In this document: positions 32,862-41,831 of the stretch, in pieces
How the letters are laid out: each line of letters starts with the position of its first letter
How positions within the stretch are numbered: position 1 is the stretch's first letter
DNA from: Pseudomonas sp. N40(2020)
GTDB taxonomy: Bacteria; Pseudomonadota; Gammaproteobacteria; Pseudomonadales; Pseudomonadaceae
Assembly: GCF_014472415.1 (NCBI RefSeq)
Contig: NZ_JACSZV010000024.1
Location: 1-64,000, forward strand
Reading direction: 5' to 3'
DNA length: 64,000 bases
The notes under the pieces: generated by a model
Databases searched by the model: none
What the model was told of the DNA's origin: nothing
Seen by the model: only the letters and a program-made list of their open reading frames with translations
Made by a program: the position numbers and the translations under genes

Positions 32862-33749
32862 ATGTTCACACCTAACGACCATGCCCACTCCTGCACTCAG
32901 GCAGCCCGCTCAGGGCTCCCGCCCCGTGCCGGGTTGGGGCTCAAGACCGGGCACTTGCGTGAAGTGCTCGGCTCATTACCGGACATCGGCTTCTTCGAAG
33001 TCCACGCCGAAAACTACATGGTGGCCGGCGGCCCGTTTCATCATTTTCTGAGATTGATTCGCGAGCAGTATCCGCTGTCGCTGCATGGCGTCGGATTGTC
33101 CATCGGGGCTGAAGGGCCGCTGGACGTTCAACACCTGCAACGCCTGAAGGATCTGACCGAGCGTTATCAACCCCACTCCTTTTCCGAACACCTGGCCTGG
33201 TCCAGCCACGGCCCGGTGTTCCTCAATGACCTGCTGCCACTGGCCTATGACGCGCCGACGCTGAACCGCGTCTGCGAACATATCGATCAGGTGCAGAACG
33301 CCATCAAGCGGCCAATGCTCCTGGAAAATCCGGCGACCTATCTGGCCTTTCAGCGTTCAACCCTCGACGAGGCTGACTTCATTGCCGAAGTCATTCGCCG
33401 CAGCGGCTGCGGTTTGCTGCTGGACGTCAATAACGTCTACGTGTCGTGCATCAATCATCAGCGCGATCCATTGGCCTATCTCGATGCCTTGCCATTGCAC
33501 ACCGTCGGTGAGATTCATCTGGCCGGTTTTGCCGAAGATTGCGACAGCCTCGGCGACCGTTTGCTGATCGACGATCACGGCGCGCCGATCGATCAAGCAG
33601 TCTGGCATTTGTACCGGCAAGTGCTGGAGCGCATCGGCCCGGTGGCGACGTTGATCGAGCGTGACAATCAGGTGCCGGCATTCGACGTCTTAATGGCAGA
33701 GGCGCAGCAGGCCGAAGTGCTGTTGAAGTGCGCGGGGGATCGATCATGA
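32862..33749 (+). CDS. bufB: MNIO (DUF692) peptide-modifying iron oxygenase
   Basis: 295 residues, TIM-barrel MNIO enzyme related to MbnB of methanobactin synthesis. Conserved metal-site segments are visible: FEVHAENYMV, LHGVGLSIG, SEHLAWS, ENPATY, LLDVNNVYVSC, GEIHLAGF and the late IERDNQVP. It is expected to use a di- or tri-iron centre and O2 to convert Cys of the neighbouring precursor. The ATG at 32862 has GAGTGA 5 nt upstream; the in-frame GTG at 32853 is less likely. Its last codons overlap bufC by ATGA. Confidence 0.9.
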   Translation: MFTPNDHAHSCTQAARSGLPPRAGLGLKTGHLREVLGSLPDIGFFEVHAENYMVAGGPFHHFLRLIREQYPLSLHGVGLSIGAEGPLDVQHLQRLKDLTERYQPHSFSEHLAWSSHGPVFLNDLLPLAYDAPTLNRVCEHIDQVQNAIKRPMLLENPATYLAFQRSTLDEADFIAEVIRRSGCGLLLDVNNVYVSCINHQRDPLAYLDALPLHTVGEIHLAGFAEDCDSLGDRLLIDDHGAPIDQAVWHLYRQVLERIGPVATLIERDNQVPAFDVLMAEAQQAEVLLKCAGDRS

Positions 33750-34504
33750 GCTCTCAAGCCGCGTTCACGGCAGCGTTGCTCAATGTGCAGTTGCCCTGCC
33801 CCGAAGGCCTTTACAGCGCCAACGGTGCCGATCCCGCCAGCCGTTTCGCGGTGTATCGCAACAACGTGCAGAGTTCGCTGATCAACGCACTGGGCGACAG
33901 TTATCCGGTGGTTGCGCAGTTGGTTGGCGAGGAATTCTTCCGAGCCATGGCGGCTGTGTTCGTACAAAGTCAGCCACCACAAAGTCCGTTGATGAGCCTT
34001 TACGGCGAAGGGTTTGCGGACTTCATCGCTGCGTTTGAACCGGCCTCAAGCGTGCCGTATCTGGCCGACGTGGCACGCCTTGAGCAGTTACGCACCCTCG
34101 CCTATCACGCCGCCGACGCAAACCCGATCCCGCCGGAACAGATCGCCGCTGCGCTGAGTGACCCGCAAGCCCTGAGCGAACTTGGCTTCGAACTTCATCC
34201 GTCCCTGTACCTGCTCGACTCAGGCTATGCCGTGGTTGCGATCTGGGCCGCACACCAGCGAGAGGCGACGCTGGAAGGCATCGAACTCAATCGTGGACAG
34301 CAGGCATTGGTGTTGCGCAATGGCCTCGATGTCGAGGTGTTTGCCCTGGATAACGGCGCCGGCGTTTTCATCCGCCATTTGCTCGGTGGGCGGCCGCTAT
34401 TGGCAGCCGCAGAAAACAGCCCGCCGTTCGATCTCAGCCAGACCCTGGCCTTGCTGATCGCTCATAACGCCATCACCCATCTGAATTTCAAGGAATTGCC
34501 ATGA
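33746..34504 (+). CDS. bufC: DUF2063 partner protein of the MNIO enzyme
   Basis: 252 residues. The N-terminal DUF2063 domain is recognisable (RFAVYRNNVQSSLINALGDSYPVV, then LVGEEFFRAMAAVFV), followed by a beta-rich C-terminal part. DUF2063 was once called DNA-binding, but in MbnC/BufC-type systems it acts as the precursor-binding partner of the DUF692 enzyme. The start overlaps bufB and its stop overlaps the doxX gene, both as ATGA, so dosage is coupled. Confidence 0.88.
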   Translation: MSSQAAFTAALLNVQLPCPEGLYSANGADPASRFAVYRNNVQSSLINALGDSYPVVAQLVGEEFFRAMAAVFVQSQPPQSPLMSLYGEGFADFIAAFEPASSVPYLADVARLEQLRTLAYHAADANPIPPEQIAAALSDPQALSELGFELHPSLYLLDSGYAVVAIWAAHQREATLEGIELNRGQQALVLRNGLDVEVFALDNGAGVFIRHLLGGRPLLAAAENSPPFDLSQTLALLIAHNAITHLNFKELP

Positions 34505-34974
34505 ATACGCTGATCACCCGCGCCATCTCGCTGCTGGAGAAAATCCCCCACAGCCTGATTGCCTTTATCGCGCGTTTTTCGATTGCCGCGGTGTTCTGGA
34601 AGTCCGGGCAGACCAAGGTTGAAGGCCTGGCCATCGACCTGTTCGACGGCAACTTTGAGTTGGGCTGGCCGCGTCTGGCCGATTCGACGATTCCGTTGTT
34701 CACCAGCGAATACCACGTGCCGCTGCTGTCGCCGGAAATCGCCGCGTACATGGCCGCGTTCGCCGAGCACTTTTTCCCGATTCTGATTCTGGTTGGCTTC
34801 GCCACACGATTTTCGGCGCTGGCGTTGCTGGGGATGACCCTGACCATTCAGTTGTTTGTGTATCCGGATGCCTACCCGACACACGGCACTTGGGCAGCGG
34901 TGCTGCTGTATCTGATGACGACCGGACCGGGGAAATTGTCGATCGATCATCTGATCGCCAAGCGCTACCGCTAA
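34501..34974 (+). CDS. DoxX-family membrane protein
   Basis: 157 residues with four TM segments (IAFIARFSIAAVFWKSGQTK, YMAAFAEHFFPILILVGFAT, ALALLGMTLTIQLFVYPDAY, WAAVLLYLMTTGPG). It is the usual last gene of DUF2282-DUF692-DUF2063 operons (gigT in Cupriavidus). A redox or export role is possible but not established. The stop codon overlaps the converging LysR gene by 3 bp, leaving no spacer for a terminator. Confidence 0.88.
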   Translation: MNTLITRAISLLEKIPHSLIAFIARFSIAAVFWKSGQTKVEGLAIDLFDGNFELGWPRLADSTIPLFTSEYHVPLLSPEIAAYMAAFAEHFFPILILVGFATRFSALALLGMTLTIQLFVYPDAYPTHGTWAAVLLYLMTTGPGKLSIDHLIAKRYR

Positions 34975-35879
34975 AGCCGATCCAGCGCCTCGCCGCTGCG
35001 TTTGAACCAACCCATCAGATAGTCCGCCAATACCTGAGTGCGTTTCGGTAATCCACCCTGATACGGATGCACCAGATACATCGGCATGCGCCGGGTCTGG
35101 TAATCGCGCAGGAGCCAGCGCAAGCGCCCGTCCGCCAATTCCGCTTGCAGCAGGTACGAAGGCAATCGAGCGATGCCGGCACCGGTCAGCGCTGCTTTCT
35201 TGAGCAGGTTGTAATGATTGCTGGCGAACGGCCCCGAGACGCGTACCCGTAACAATTCGTGCTGCTGGTGATACAGCCATTCCTCGCGACCGCTGTAGTG
35301 GCTGTTGAGCAAACAACGGTGCTCGGTCAACGCCTGCGGCGTCAGCGGCTCGCCGAAGCGCTCGAGATAGGCCGGGCTGGCGCAGGTCATTTCCTGCCAG
35401 GCCAGCAGCGGTTTGGCCACCAGCCGCTCATCGTTGGCCACCTCGCTGCGGATCGCCAGATCAAAGCCGTCCCGGGACAGATCGCGATAGCTGTTATTCA
35501 GCTCCAGCTCGATCTGCACCTCTGGATACTTTTGCGAAAACTCCAGCAGCAGACCATCGAAGAAGGTTTCCCCCAGCGAAACCGGAACCGTCATACGTAC
35601 CGGCCCGGCTATATCGTCCTTCAATCGAGCCAACGCCTGACGCGCCCTTTCCACTTGGACTACAAGGGCCTGGGCCTGCGGCAATAACGCCGCGCCCGCT
35701 GCGGTCAGGCTTAAACGCCGGGTCGTGCGTTGCAGCAGCACCACGGAAAAGCGCACTTCGAGCTGGCTGATCCGCTTGGACAACTGGCCCTTGCTGCACC
35801 CGAGCTGCTGCGCCGCCAGGGTGAAACTGCCGGCCTCGATCAACACTGCGAACGCGGCCAGATCATCCATCTCGCTCAT
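34971..35879 (-). CDS. LysR-family transcriptional regulator
   Basis: 302 residues. The N-terminal HTH runs from MDDLAAFAVLIEAGSFTLAA through GCSKGQLSKRISQLE, with RTTRRLSLTAAG as the wing; the rest is a periplasmic-binding-like effector domain of the CrgA/AaeR type (VRMTVPVSLGETFF). The start at 35879 has GGAAAC upstream and fits the family; a longer frame to 35942 does not. It is divergent from the SDR at 35984 over a 104-bp shared region, so control of that gene is likely. It converges tail-to-tail on the bufferin operon. Confidence 0.88.
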   Translation of the reverse strand: MSEMDDLAAFAVLIEAGSFTLAAQQLGCSKGQLSKRISQLEVRFSVVLLQRTTRRLSLTAAGAALLPQAQALVVQVERARQALARLKDDIAGPVRMTVPVSLGETFFDGLLLEFSQKYPEVQIELELNNSYRDLSRDGFDLAIRSEVANDERLVAKPLLAWQEMTCASPAYLERFGEPLTPQALTEHRCLLNSHYSGREEWLYHQQHELLRVRVSGPFASNHYNLLKKAALTGAGIARLPSYLLQAELADGRLRWLLRDYQTRRMPMYLVHPYQGGLPKRTQVLADYLMGWFKRSGEALDRL

Positions 35880-35983
35880 GGATTGTTTCCATTTGAAAAC
35901 CAAAGGTTGCCCATTAGCGCGCTTATCCAAAGAAAAAACCACTCTAGACTCAAACCTCGTTCAATCACTTGAGGCACAGCACA

Positions 35984-36583
35984 ATGAAAATTCTGTTGAT
36001 AGGCGCGGGCGGCACCATTGGTTCGGCTGTGGACAAGGAACTGTCGCAACGCCACGAAGTTATTCGTATCGGCCGCAACAGCGGCGATTTGCAGGTGGAT
36101 ATCAGCGACAGCGGGTCGATCCGAAAACTGTTCGAACAAACCGGCAAGTTCGACGCACTGGTCTGCGCCGCCGGCAACGTGACCTTCGCACCGTTGGGTG
36201 AAATGAACGAAGACAGCTTCGCCCTGGGCTTGAAAGACAAGCTGATGGGCCAGGTCAACCTATTGCTGATCGGTCGCGAGTTTGCCAACGACGGTGCTTC
36301 GTTCACCTTCACTACCGGCGTGCTCAGCCACGATCCGATCCGCAGCGGCGCCTCGGCTGCAATGGTCAACGGCGCCCTCGACAGTTTTGTTCGCGCGGCC
36401 GCCATCGAACTGCCACGCGGTTTGCGCGTGAACTCGATCAGCCCGACCGTTTTGCTGGAAGCCATGGGCAGCTACGCCCCGTACTTCCGTGGCTACAAGC
36501 CGGTTCCTGCGGCGGATGTCGCGTTGGCCTACGCCAAAAGTATCGAAGGCCTGCAAACCGGTCAGACTTTTCACGTCGGCTAA
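35984..36583 (+). CDS. SDR-fold protein lacking the catalytic Tyr and Lys
   Basis: 199 residues. The Rossmann start KILLIGAGGTIGSAV, IGRNSGD, VDISDSGSI and CAAGNVTFAP are normal for an SDR. The YxxxK site is replaced: the aligned stretch reads SGASAAMVNGALDSFV, with neither Tyr nor Lys. This matches the Lin1944-like SDR subgroup, known to lack active-site residues. It may bind NAD(P)H as a regulator or use another chemistry. GAGG 9 nt before the ATG supports the start. Divergent partner of the LysR gene, probably its target. Confidence 0.8.
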   Translation: MKILLIGAGGTIGSAVDKELSQRHEVIRIGRNSGDLQVDISDSGSIRKLFEQTGKFDALVCAAGNVTFAPLGEMNEDSFALGLKDKLMGQVNLLLIGREFANDGASFTFTTGVLSHDPIRSGASAAMVNGALDSFVRAAAIELPRGLRVNSISPTVLLEAMGSYAPYFRGYKPVPAADVALAYAKSIEGLQTGQTFHVG

Positions 36584-36642
36584 ACCCTTGTGATGAACGG
36601 TCAGCCTGCGTAACGTGGCGGCACTTGTCTGGAGAGCCGAAG

Positions 36643-37296
36643 ATGCGTGTTGCCCGTTCGTTAGTCCTTGTTGCCCTGCTGCCGTTGTTTGCCGCCTGCC
36701 AGTTGTTCGATGGCCCGCGAGAAAGTGCCTCGCACGTGGGGCAGACGCGGATGCAGGGGCAACTGACCGCTGCCGACGGCAAACTGGTGTTCCAGCCGTG
36801 TCAGGATCAACGCCAATACGTGGTCAACGACATTGGCGGCACCAGCGTCTTGCAAGAGGCCGCGACCCTGGCCGATGACCAGGGCAAGTTGTTCGCCGAC
36901 GTGCGCGGCAAGATCGCCGGTGACCGCCTCGATCTTGCCCAGCTGTATCGGGTCGAACGTTCGGGCACCGCGTGTGATGATCCGAATTTCAAGCTGCTGA
37001 TTCTGCGCGCCGCCGGCCATGGCCCTGAGTGGAACGTCAAGGTCAGCGGCAAAGGCATGGTCATCGACCGCGACGGCCAGCCCCCGCTCGCCGTCCCATA
37101 CGTTGAAGAGCAATTGGGCGACGGTCGCTTCAATCTCAGCAGCGAAGCCAACAACCAGCGCATCGAATTGTGGGTCGCGCCGCAACGTTGCGTCGACAGC
37201 AGCACCGGCAGCGTGCAGCACATGAGCACCGAACTGCGCATCGACGGCCAGGTGCAGCGTGGCTGCGGGTATTTCGGCGGCTCGCGTAACGACTGA
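36643..37296 (+). CDS. COG3650-like lipoprotein, unknown function
   Basis: 217 residues with a lipoprotein signal: MRVARSLVLVALLPLFAAC, lipobox FAAC. The mature protein is a soluble beta-rich domain with two paired Cys regions (FQPCQDQRQY, GTACDDPN) and a C-terminal QRCVDSSTG ... GCGYFGG. The end resembles the COG3650/MliC-type envelope lipoproteins as I recall them. GGAGAG sits 6 nt before the ATG. Monocistronic by position, 97 bp before the FAD enzyme. Confidence 0.7.
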   Translation: MRVARSLVLVALLPLFAACQLFDGPRESASHVGQTRMQGQLTAADGKLVFQPCQDQRQYVVNDIGGTSVLQEAATLADDQGKLFADVRGKIAGDRLDLAQLYRVERSGTACDDPNFKLLILRAAGHGPEWNVKVSGKGMVIDRDGQPPLAVPYVEEQLGDGRFNLSSEANNQRIELWVAPQRCVDSSTGSVQHMSTELRIDGQVQRGCGYFGGSRND

Positions 37297-37393
37297 TCGT
37301 TTTACCCTCACCGGATCCGGTCTTTGCGGCTTATAATCGCGGCCTTCAAACGCCCTGGCGCAGTTGTGCGCCCCGCGAACCCGGATCCTCGCC

Positions 37394-39007
37394 ATGTTAC
37401 GAATCACTGAACTCAAGCTGCCAATCGACCATCCCGAAGAAGACCTGCGCGTTGCCATCGTGCAACGTCTGGGCATCGCCAGCGATGACTTGCTCGATTT
37501 CACCTTGTTCAAGCGCAGCTACGATGCGCGCAAAAAGTCCTCCGAACTGTGCTTCATCTACACCATCGACCTCACCGTACGCGACGAGGCCAAAGTGTTG
37601 GGCAAGTTCGCCGACGACCGTAACGTCAACGTGGCGCCGGATGTCAGCTACAAATTCGTAGGCGAAGCACCAAGCGACCTGAGCCAGCGCCCTATCGTCG
37701 TCGGATTCGGCCCGTGCGGGATCTTTGCCGGCCTGTTGCTGGCACAGATGGGCTTCAAGCCGATCGTCCTCGAACGTGGCACCGAAGTGCGTCAGCGCAC
37801 CAAGGACACCTGGGGTCTGTGGCGTAAAAGCGTGCTCAACCCCGAGTCCAACGTGCAGTTCGGCGAAGGCGGTGCGGGCACGTTCTCCGACGGCAAACTG
37901 TACAGCCAGATCAAGGATCCGAAGTTCCTTGGCCGCAAAGTCCTGCACGAGTTCGTCAAGGCCGGCGCACCGGAAGAAATCCTCTACGTCAGCAAGCCGC
38001 ACATCGGTACGTTCCGTCTGACCGGCATGGTTGAAAACATGCGCGAACAGATCCGAGATTTGGGCGGCGAAGTGCGCTTCCAGGAGCGCGTCAGTGATGT
38101 GTTGATCGAAGACGGCCAACTGGTCGGGGTCCAACTGGCCAGCGGCGAGACTCTGCATTCGAAACACGTGGTTCTGGCCCTCGGCCATAGCGCCCGCGAC
38201 ACCTTCCGCATGCTCCACAGCCGTGGCGTGTTCATGGAAGCCAAGCCGTTCTCGGTGGGTTTCCGCATCGAACACCCGCAGTCGCTGATCGACCGTGCGC
38301 GTCTGGGCAAATACGCCGGCCACCCCAAGTTGGGAGCCGCCGACTACAAACTGGTGCACCACGCCAAGAACGGCCGTTCGGTCTACAGTTTCTGCATGTG
38401 CCCGGGCGGCACCGTTGTCGCCGCGACGTCCGAGCCGAACCGTGTGGTCACCAATGGCATGAGCCAGTACTCGCGTAACGAGCGCAATGCCAACTCCGGC
38501 ATCGTCGTCGGCATCACCCCGGAAGTAGATTATCCGGGCGGCCCGCTGGCCGGGATCGAGTTGCAGGAGCGTCTGGAATCCCACGCCTTTATCCTCGGCG
38601 GCAGCGACTACAAGGCCCCGGCGCAACTGGTTGGCGACTTCATCAACGACATTCCTTCGACCGAACTGGGTGAAGTCGAGCCGTCCTACAAACCGGGTGT
38701 GGCGCTGGGCGATCTGGCCCTGGCGTTACCGGATTTTGCGATTGAAGCGATTCGTGAAGCGCTGCCGGCGTTCGAGAAGCAGATTCGCGGCTACTCGCTG
38801 CACGATGCGGTGTTGACCGGGATCGAAACGCGCACGTCTTCGCCGCTACGCATTACTCGTAATGAGTCGCTGCAGAGCATGAACGTGAAGGGTCTGTTCC
38901 CGGCCGGTGAAGGCGCGGGTTATGCGGGCGGGATTCTGTCGGCTGGGGTTGATGGTATTCGGATTGCCGAGGCTGTAGCGCGCGACATCCTGGGTATAAC
39001 CGACTGA
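37394..39007 (+). CDS. FAD-dependent oxidoreductase (COG2509 type)
   Basis: 537 residues. About 100 N-terminal residues form a separate small domain (MLRITELKLPIDHPEEDLRV...), then the dinucleotide fold VVGFGPCGIFAGLLLAQMGF with VLERG at the end of the second strand. GEGGAGTFSDGKLYSQIKDP and AGEGAGYAGGILSAGVDGIR are the signatures of the COG2509 'NAD(FAD)-utilising dehydrogenase' group. Substrate unknown. The start at MLRITE is chosen because upstream codons are not conserved-looking. A REPIN follows immediately. Confidence 0.85.
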   Translation: MLRITELKLPIDHPEEDLRVAIVQRLGIASDDLLDFTLFKRSYDARKKSSELCFIYTIDLTVRDEAKVLGKFADDRNVNVAPDVSYKFVGEAPSDLSQRPIVVGFGPCGIFAGLLLAQMGFKPIVLERGTEVRQRTKDTWGLWRKSVLNPESNVQFGEGGAGTFSDGKLYSQIKDPKFLGRKVLHEFVKAGAPEEILYVSKPHIGTFRLTGMVENMREQIRDLGGEVRFQERVSDVLIEDGQLVGVQLASGETLHSKHVVLALGHSARDTFRMLHSRGVFMEAKPFSVGFRIEHPQSLIDRARLGKYAGHPKLGAADYKLVHHAKNGRSVYSFCMCPGGTVVAATSEPNRVVTNGMSQYSRNERNANSGIVVGITPEVDYPGGPLAGIELQERLESHAFILGGSDYKAPAQLVGDFINDIPSTELGEVEPSYKPGVALGDLALALPDFAIEAIREALPAFEKQIRGYSLHDAVLTGIETRTSSPLRITRNESLQSMNVKGLFPAGEGAGYAGGILSAGVDGIRIAEAVARDILGITD

Positions 39008-39019
39008 CACAAAACCCTA

Positions 39020-39105
39020 TAGGAGTGAGCCTGCTCGCGATAGCGGTAATCCAGTCAACATTTCTGTTGAATGTTATTACGCCATCGCGAGCAGGCTCAC
39101 TCCTA
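39020..39105. repeat. REPIN between converging genes
   Basis: TAGGAGTGAGCCTGCTCGCG with ATAGCG and its inverse, about 26-bp arms, flank a 34-nt spacer that has its own small hairpin (CAACA-TTTC-TGTTG). Lies between the FAD enzyme and the cysteine desulfhydrase-like gene. Confidence 0.88.
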
Positions 39106-39122
39106 CATTTAATTTCGGTGTG

Positions 39123-40217
39123 TCAGATATTGGCGCGCAGCACCGAAGTCGGCAGCATCTCTCCCCGCTCGGCACTCGCCGCCACAGCCTCGATCAATCC
39201 GCTCAACTCATAGCCCTGCGCCTTGAGCCAGTCCTGATCGTAATAGGTGTCGGCATAACGCTCGCCGCCATCGCACAGAATCGCCACGATCGACCCCGAC
39301 TCCCCCGCCGCTTTCATCTGCTGCGCCGCCATCAATGCGCCAATCAGGTTGGTGCCGCTCGAACCGCCAACATGTCGACCGAGCCGCTGCGCAAGATAAT
39401 GCATGGCTGCCAGTGACAGAGCGTCCGGCACCTTGACCATCGCATCGATTACCTTCGGCAGGAACGACGCTTCCACTCTTGGCCGGCCAATGCCTTCGAT
39501 CCGCGAACCGCAATCCAGACGCAAACTGGCGTCGCCGGTCTGGTAGTAATCGAAGAACACCGAACGCTCGGCATCAGCGCACAACACGCGGGTGCAGTGC
39601 TGGCGATAGCGCACGTAACGACCGAGGGTCGCGGTGGTGCCGCCGGTGCCGGGGCTGGAAATCAGCCAGCTCGGTTCGGGATGTTTCTCGTAGCGCATCT
39701 GCTGGAAGATCGACTCGGCGATGTTGTTGTTCGCCCGCCAGTCGGTCGCCCGTTCGGCATAGGTGAACTGGTCGATGAAATGACCGCCATGCTCTCGAGC
39801 CAGACGCTCGGATTCGGCATAAATCTGCGTCGGATCTTTTACCAGATGGCTCTGGCCACCGTAGAAGGCAATCTGGGCAATCTTCTCTTTCGACGTGGTC
39901 GCCGGCATCACCGCAATGAACGGCAGCCCCAGCATCCGCGCGAAATACGCTTCGGAAATCGCCGTCGAACCGCTGGACGCCTCGATTACCGGCGCGCCGG
40001 GCTTGAGCCAGCCGTTACACAGCGCATAGAGAAACAGCGAACGGGCCAGTCGATGCTTGAGGCTGCCGGTCGGATGACTGGATTCGTCCTTGAAGTACAA
40101 CTCGATGCCCGCAAAACCCGGCAGCGGCAAGGGGATCAGATGGGTGTCGGCGCTGCGCTGAAAATCCGCTTCGATGATACGGATGGCTTCGCGGGCCCAC
40201 TGTCGATTGTCGCTCAT
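39123..40217 (-). CDS. PLP-dependent cysteine desulfhydrase-like enzyme
   Basis: 364 residues of the cysteine synthase fold (fold type II). The PLP Lys54 is in TGSLKHRLARS; the carboxylate-binding loop is EASSGSTAIS, the phosphate-binding loop SSPGTGGTTATLG, and C-terminal GGSSGTNLIGAL. Family resemblance is to the Cds1-type L-cysteine desulfhydrases (H2S from cysteine) rather than CysK/CysM, but this is from memory and a synthase role remains possible. The start MSDNRQWAREAI is set by GAGAA 8 nt upstream; an ATG two codons earlier is the alternative. Divergent from nhaA. Confidence 0.78.
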   Translation of the reverse strand: MSDNRQWAREAIRIIEADFQRSADTHLIPLPLPGFAGIELYFKDESSHPTGSLKHRLARSLFLYALCNGWLKPGAPVIEASSGSTAISEAYFARMLGLPFIAVMPATTSKEKIAQIAFYGGQSHLVKDPTQIYAESERLAREHGGHFIDQFTYAERATDWRANNNIAESIFQQMRYEKHPEPSWLISSPGTGGTTATLGRYVRYRQHCTRVLCADAERSVFFDYYQTGDASLRLDCGSRIEGIGRPRVEASFLPKVIDAMVKVPDALSLAAMHYLAQRLGRHVGGSSGTNLIGALMAAQQMKAAGESGSIVAILCDGGERYADTYYDQDWLKAQGYELSGLIEAVAASAERGEMLPTSVLRANI

Positions 40218-40413
40218 GGTCATGGTTCTCGTTGAATCGGGCAGGAGATTGGCCTCCTGAAAAGGCTCATCCGTCAGCTTAGGAAAACACCTACATCGCG
40301 CACAGATACAGCTGAGTCTCAATATGTCCGGCAACTGCTAGGCTCAGCGTGGTTCGGGGTAAAGGCGTTGTAACGACATATAACAAAAAAGAATATAACT
40401 TTTGTTTTAACAA

Positions 40414-40430
40414 CTAACCGTACGGGTTAG
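40414..40430. promoter_or_regulatory. Inverted repeat in the cds-like/nhaA divergent region
   Basis: CTAACC-GTACG-GGTTAG, about 40 bp before the nhaA start, follows an AT-rich tract (40381-40410). It could be an operator; no known consensus matched. Confidence 0.35.
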
Positions 40431-40468
40431 GGTGTCCCACCTTTTTGACTCATCGATGGAGAGCGACC

Positions 40469-41656
40469 TTGCCTCTGCGTAGCACTTTCACGCGTTTCTT
40501 TCAGTTGGAAGCTGCCAGCGGTCTGTTATTGATCGCCGCGGCCATCCTCGCTTTGATTATCAACAACTCGCCATTGTCGTGGCTGTACACCGGTTTGCTC
40601 GACACCCCGGTGGTAGCGCAGATCGGCGCGTTGAAAATCGCCAAACCCCTTTTGCTGTGGATCAATGACGGCCTGATGGCCTTGTTCTTCCTGTTGATCG
40701 GCCTGGAGGTCAAGCGCGAAGTGCTCGACGGCCAGTTGTCGAAGCCGTCGCAGATCGTCCTGCCGGGTGCGGCCGCTGTCGGCGGCATGCTGGTGCCGGC
40801 GCTGATCTACTGGTTCCTCAATCGCGACAATCCGGCCGCCCTGAGCGGCTGGGCAATCCCTACCGCCACCGACATCGCCTTTGCCCTCGGCGTACTGGCC
40901 CTGCTCGGCAAGCGTGTGCCGGTGTCGCTGAAGCTGTTCCTGATGACCCTGGCGATCATCGATGACCTCGGCGCCATCGTGATCATTGCGATTTTCTACT
41001 CCGGCGAACTCTCGACCCTGTCGCTGGGCCTCGCGGCCGCTTGCATTGCGGCGCTGGTGGCGATGAACCGGCTCGGCGTGGTCAAGCTCGGGCCATACAT
41101 GATCATCGGCTTGATCCTGTGGGTTTGCGTACTGAAGAGCGGCGTCCATGCAACGCTGGCCGGTGTGACCCTGGCCTTCTGCATCCCGCTACGGACGAAA
41201 AACGCCGAGCCTTCGCCGTTGCTGACGCTGGAACACGCGCTTCATCCATGGGTCGCCTACGGCATCCTGCCGCTGTTCGCCTTCGCCAACGCCGGCCTGT
41301 CGCTGAGCGGCGTCACCGTCGAAAGCTTCACACACCATGTACCGATGGGTATTGCGGTCGGCCTGCTACTGGGCAAGACCGTTGGTGTGTTCGGCCTCAC
41401 TTGGCTGGCCGTGAAGATCGGCATCGCCGCCCTGCCCCAAGGCGCCAACTGGGGTCAGGTGCTGGGCGTGGCGATTCTCTGCGGCATAGGGTTCACCATG
41501 AGCCTGTTTGTCGGCTCTCTGGCCTTTGTTCCGGGTGCAAGTGAATACGCGGGCATGGACCGGATGGGTATTCTGACGGGGTCGATTCTGGCGGCGCTGA
41601 TCGGGTATGCGGTGACGGCGGCGGCGAGTCGTCGAAACACGGCACTTCCTGTTTGA
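40469..41656 (+). CDS. nhaA: Na+/H+ antiporter NhaA
   Basis: Inner-membrane antiporter, 395 residues, about 12 TM. Key acidic residues are in place: Asp135 in PTATDIAFALG and the pair Asp165-Asp166 in LAIIDDLGAIVI, equal to E. coli Asp133, Asp163 and Asp164. A rare TTG start at 40469 is chosen because GGAGAG lies 5 nt upstream and the resulting length is that of NhaA; an in-frame TTG eight codons upstream would place the ribosome site inside the gene. Confidence 0.94.
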   Translation: MPLRSTFTRFFQLEAASGLLLIAAAILALIINNSPLSWLYTGLLDTPVVAQIGALKIAKPLLLWINDGLMALFFLLIGLEVKREVLDGQLSKPSQIVLPGAAAVGGMLVPALIYWFLNRDNPAALSGWAIPTATDIAFALGVLALLGKRVPVSLKLFLMTLAIIDDLGAIVIIAIFYSGELSTLSLGLAAACIAALVAMNRLGVVKLGPYMIIGLILWVCVLKSGVHATLAGVTLAFCIPLRTKNAEPSPLLTLEHALHPWVAYGILPLFAFANAGLSLSGVTVESFTHHVPMGIAVGLLLGKTVGVFGLTWLAVKIGIAALPQGANWGQVLGVAILCGIGFTMSLFVGSLAFVPGASEYAGMDRMGILTGSILAALIGYAVTAAASRRNTALPV

Positions 41657-41665
41657 TAGAACATC

Positions 41666-41695
41666 TGTGGCGAGGGAGCTTGCTCCCTCGCCACA
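41666..41695. repeat. REP-type palindrome (AGGGAGCTTGCTCCCT family)
   Basis: TGTGGCGAGGGAGC-TT-GCTCCCTCGCCACA is a perfect 14-bp-arm palindrome 9 bp after nhaA; it may also act in transcript 3'-end formation. Confidence 0.85.
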
Positions 41696-41831
41696 AGTTT
41701 CCTGAGTTCCTGTTACAGCGAACAATCCCCACGCCTTTAGAGACTCGTCCTACAGCCACCATTTTCCTGCTTCGTTAACGTTGCGCAGCCCTTTGCGAAG
41801 GGCTGTCGATGGATGAACGAAAGGACGATCA

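Noticed and set aside
41657..41831. SOS or pyocin-type regulatory box before the bacteriocin
   Set aside because: I searched for CTG-N10-CAG and P-box-like patterns by eye; CTGAGTTCCTGTTACAG has an 11-nt gap and no other good match exists.
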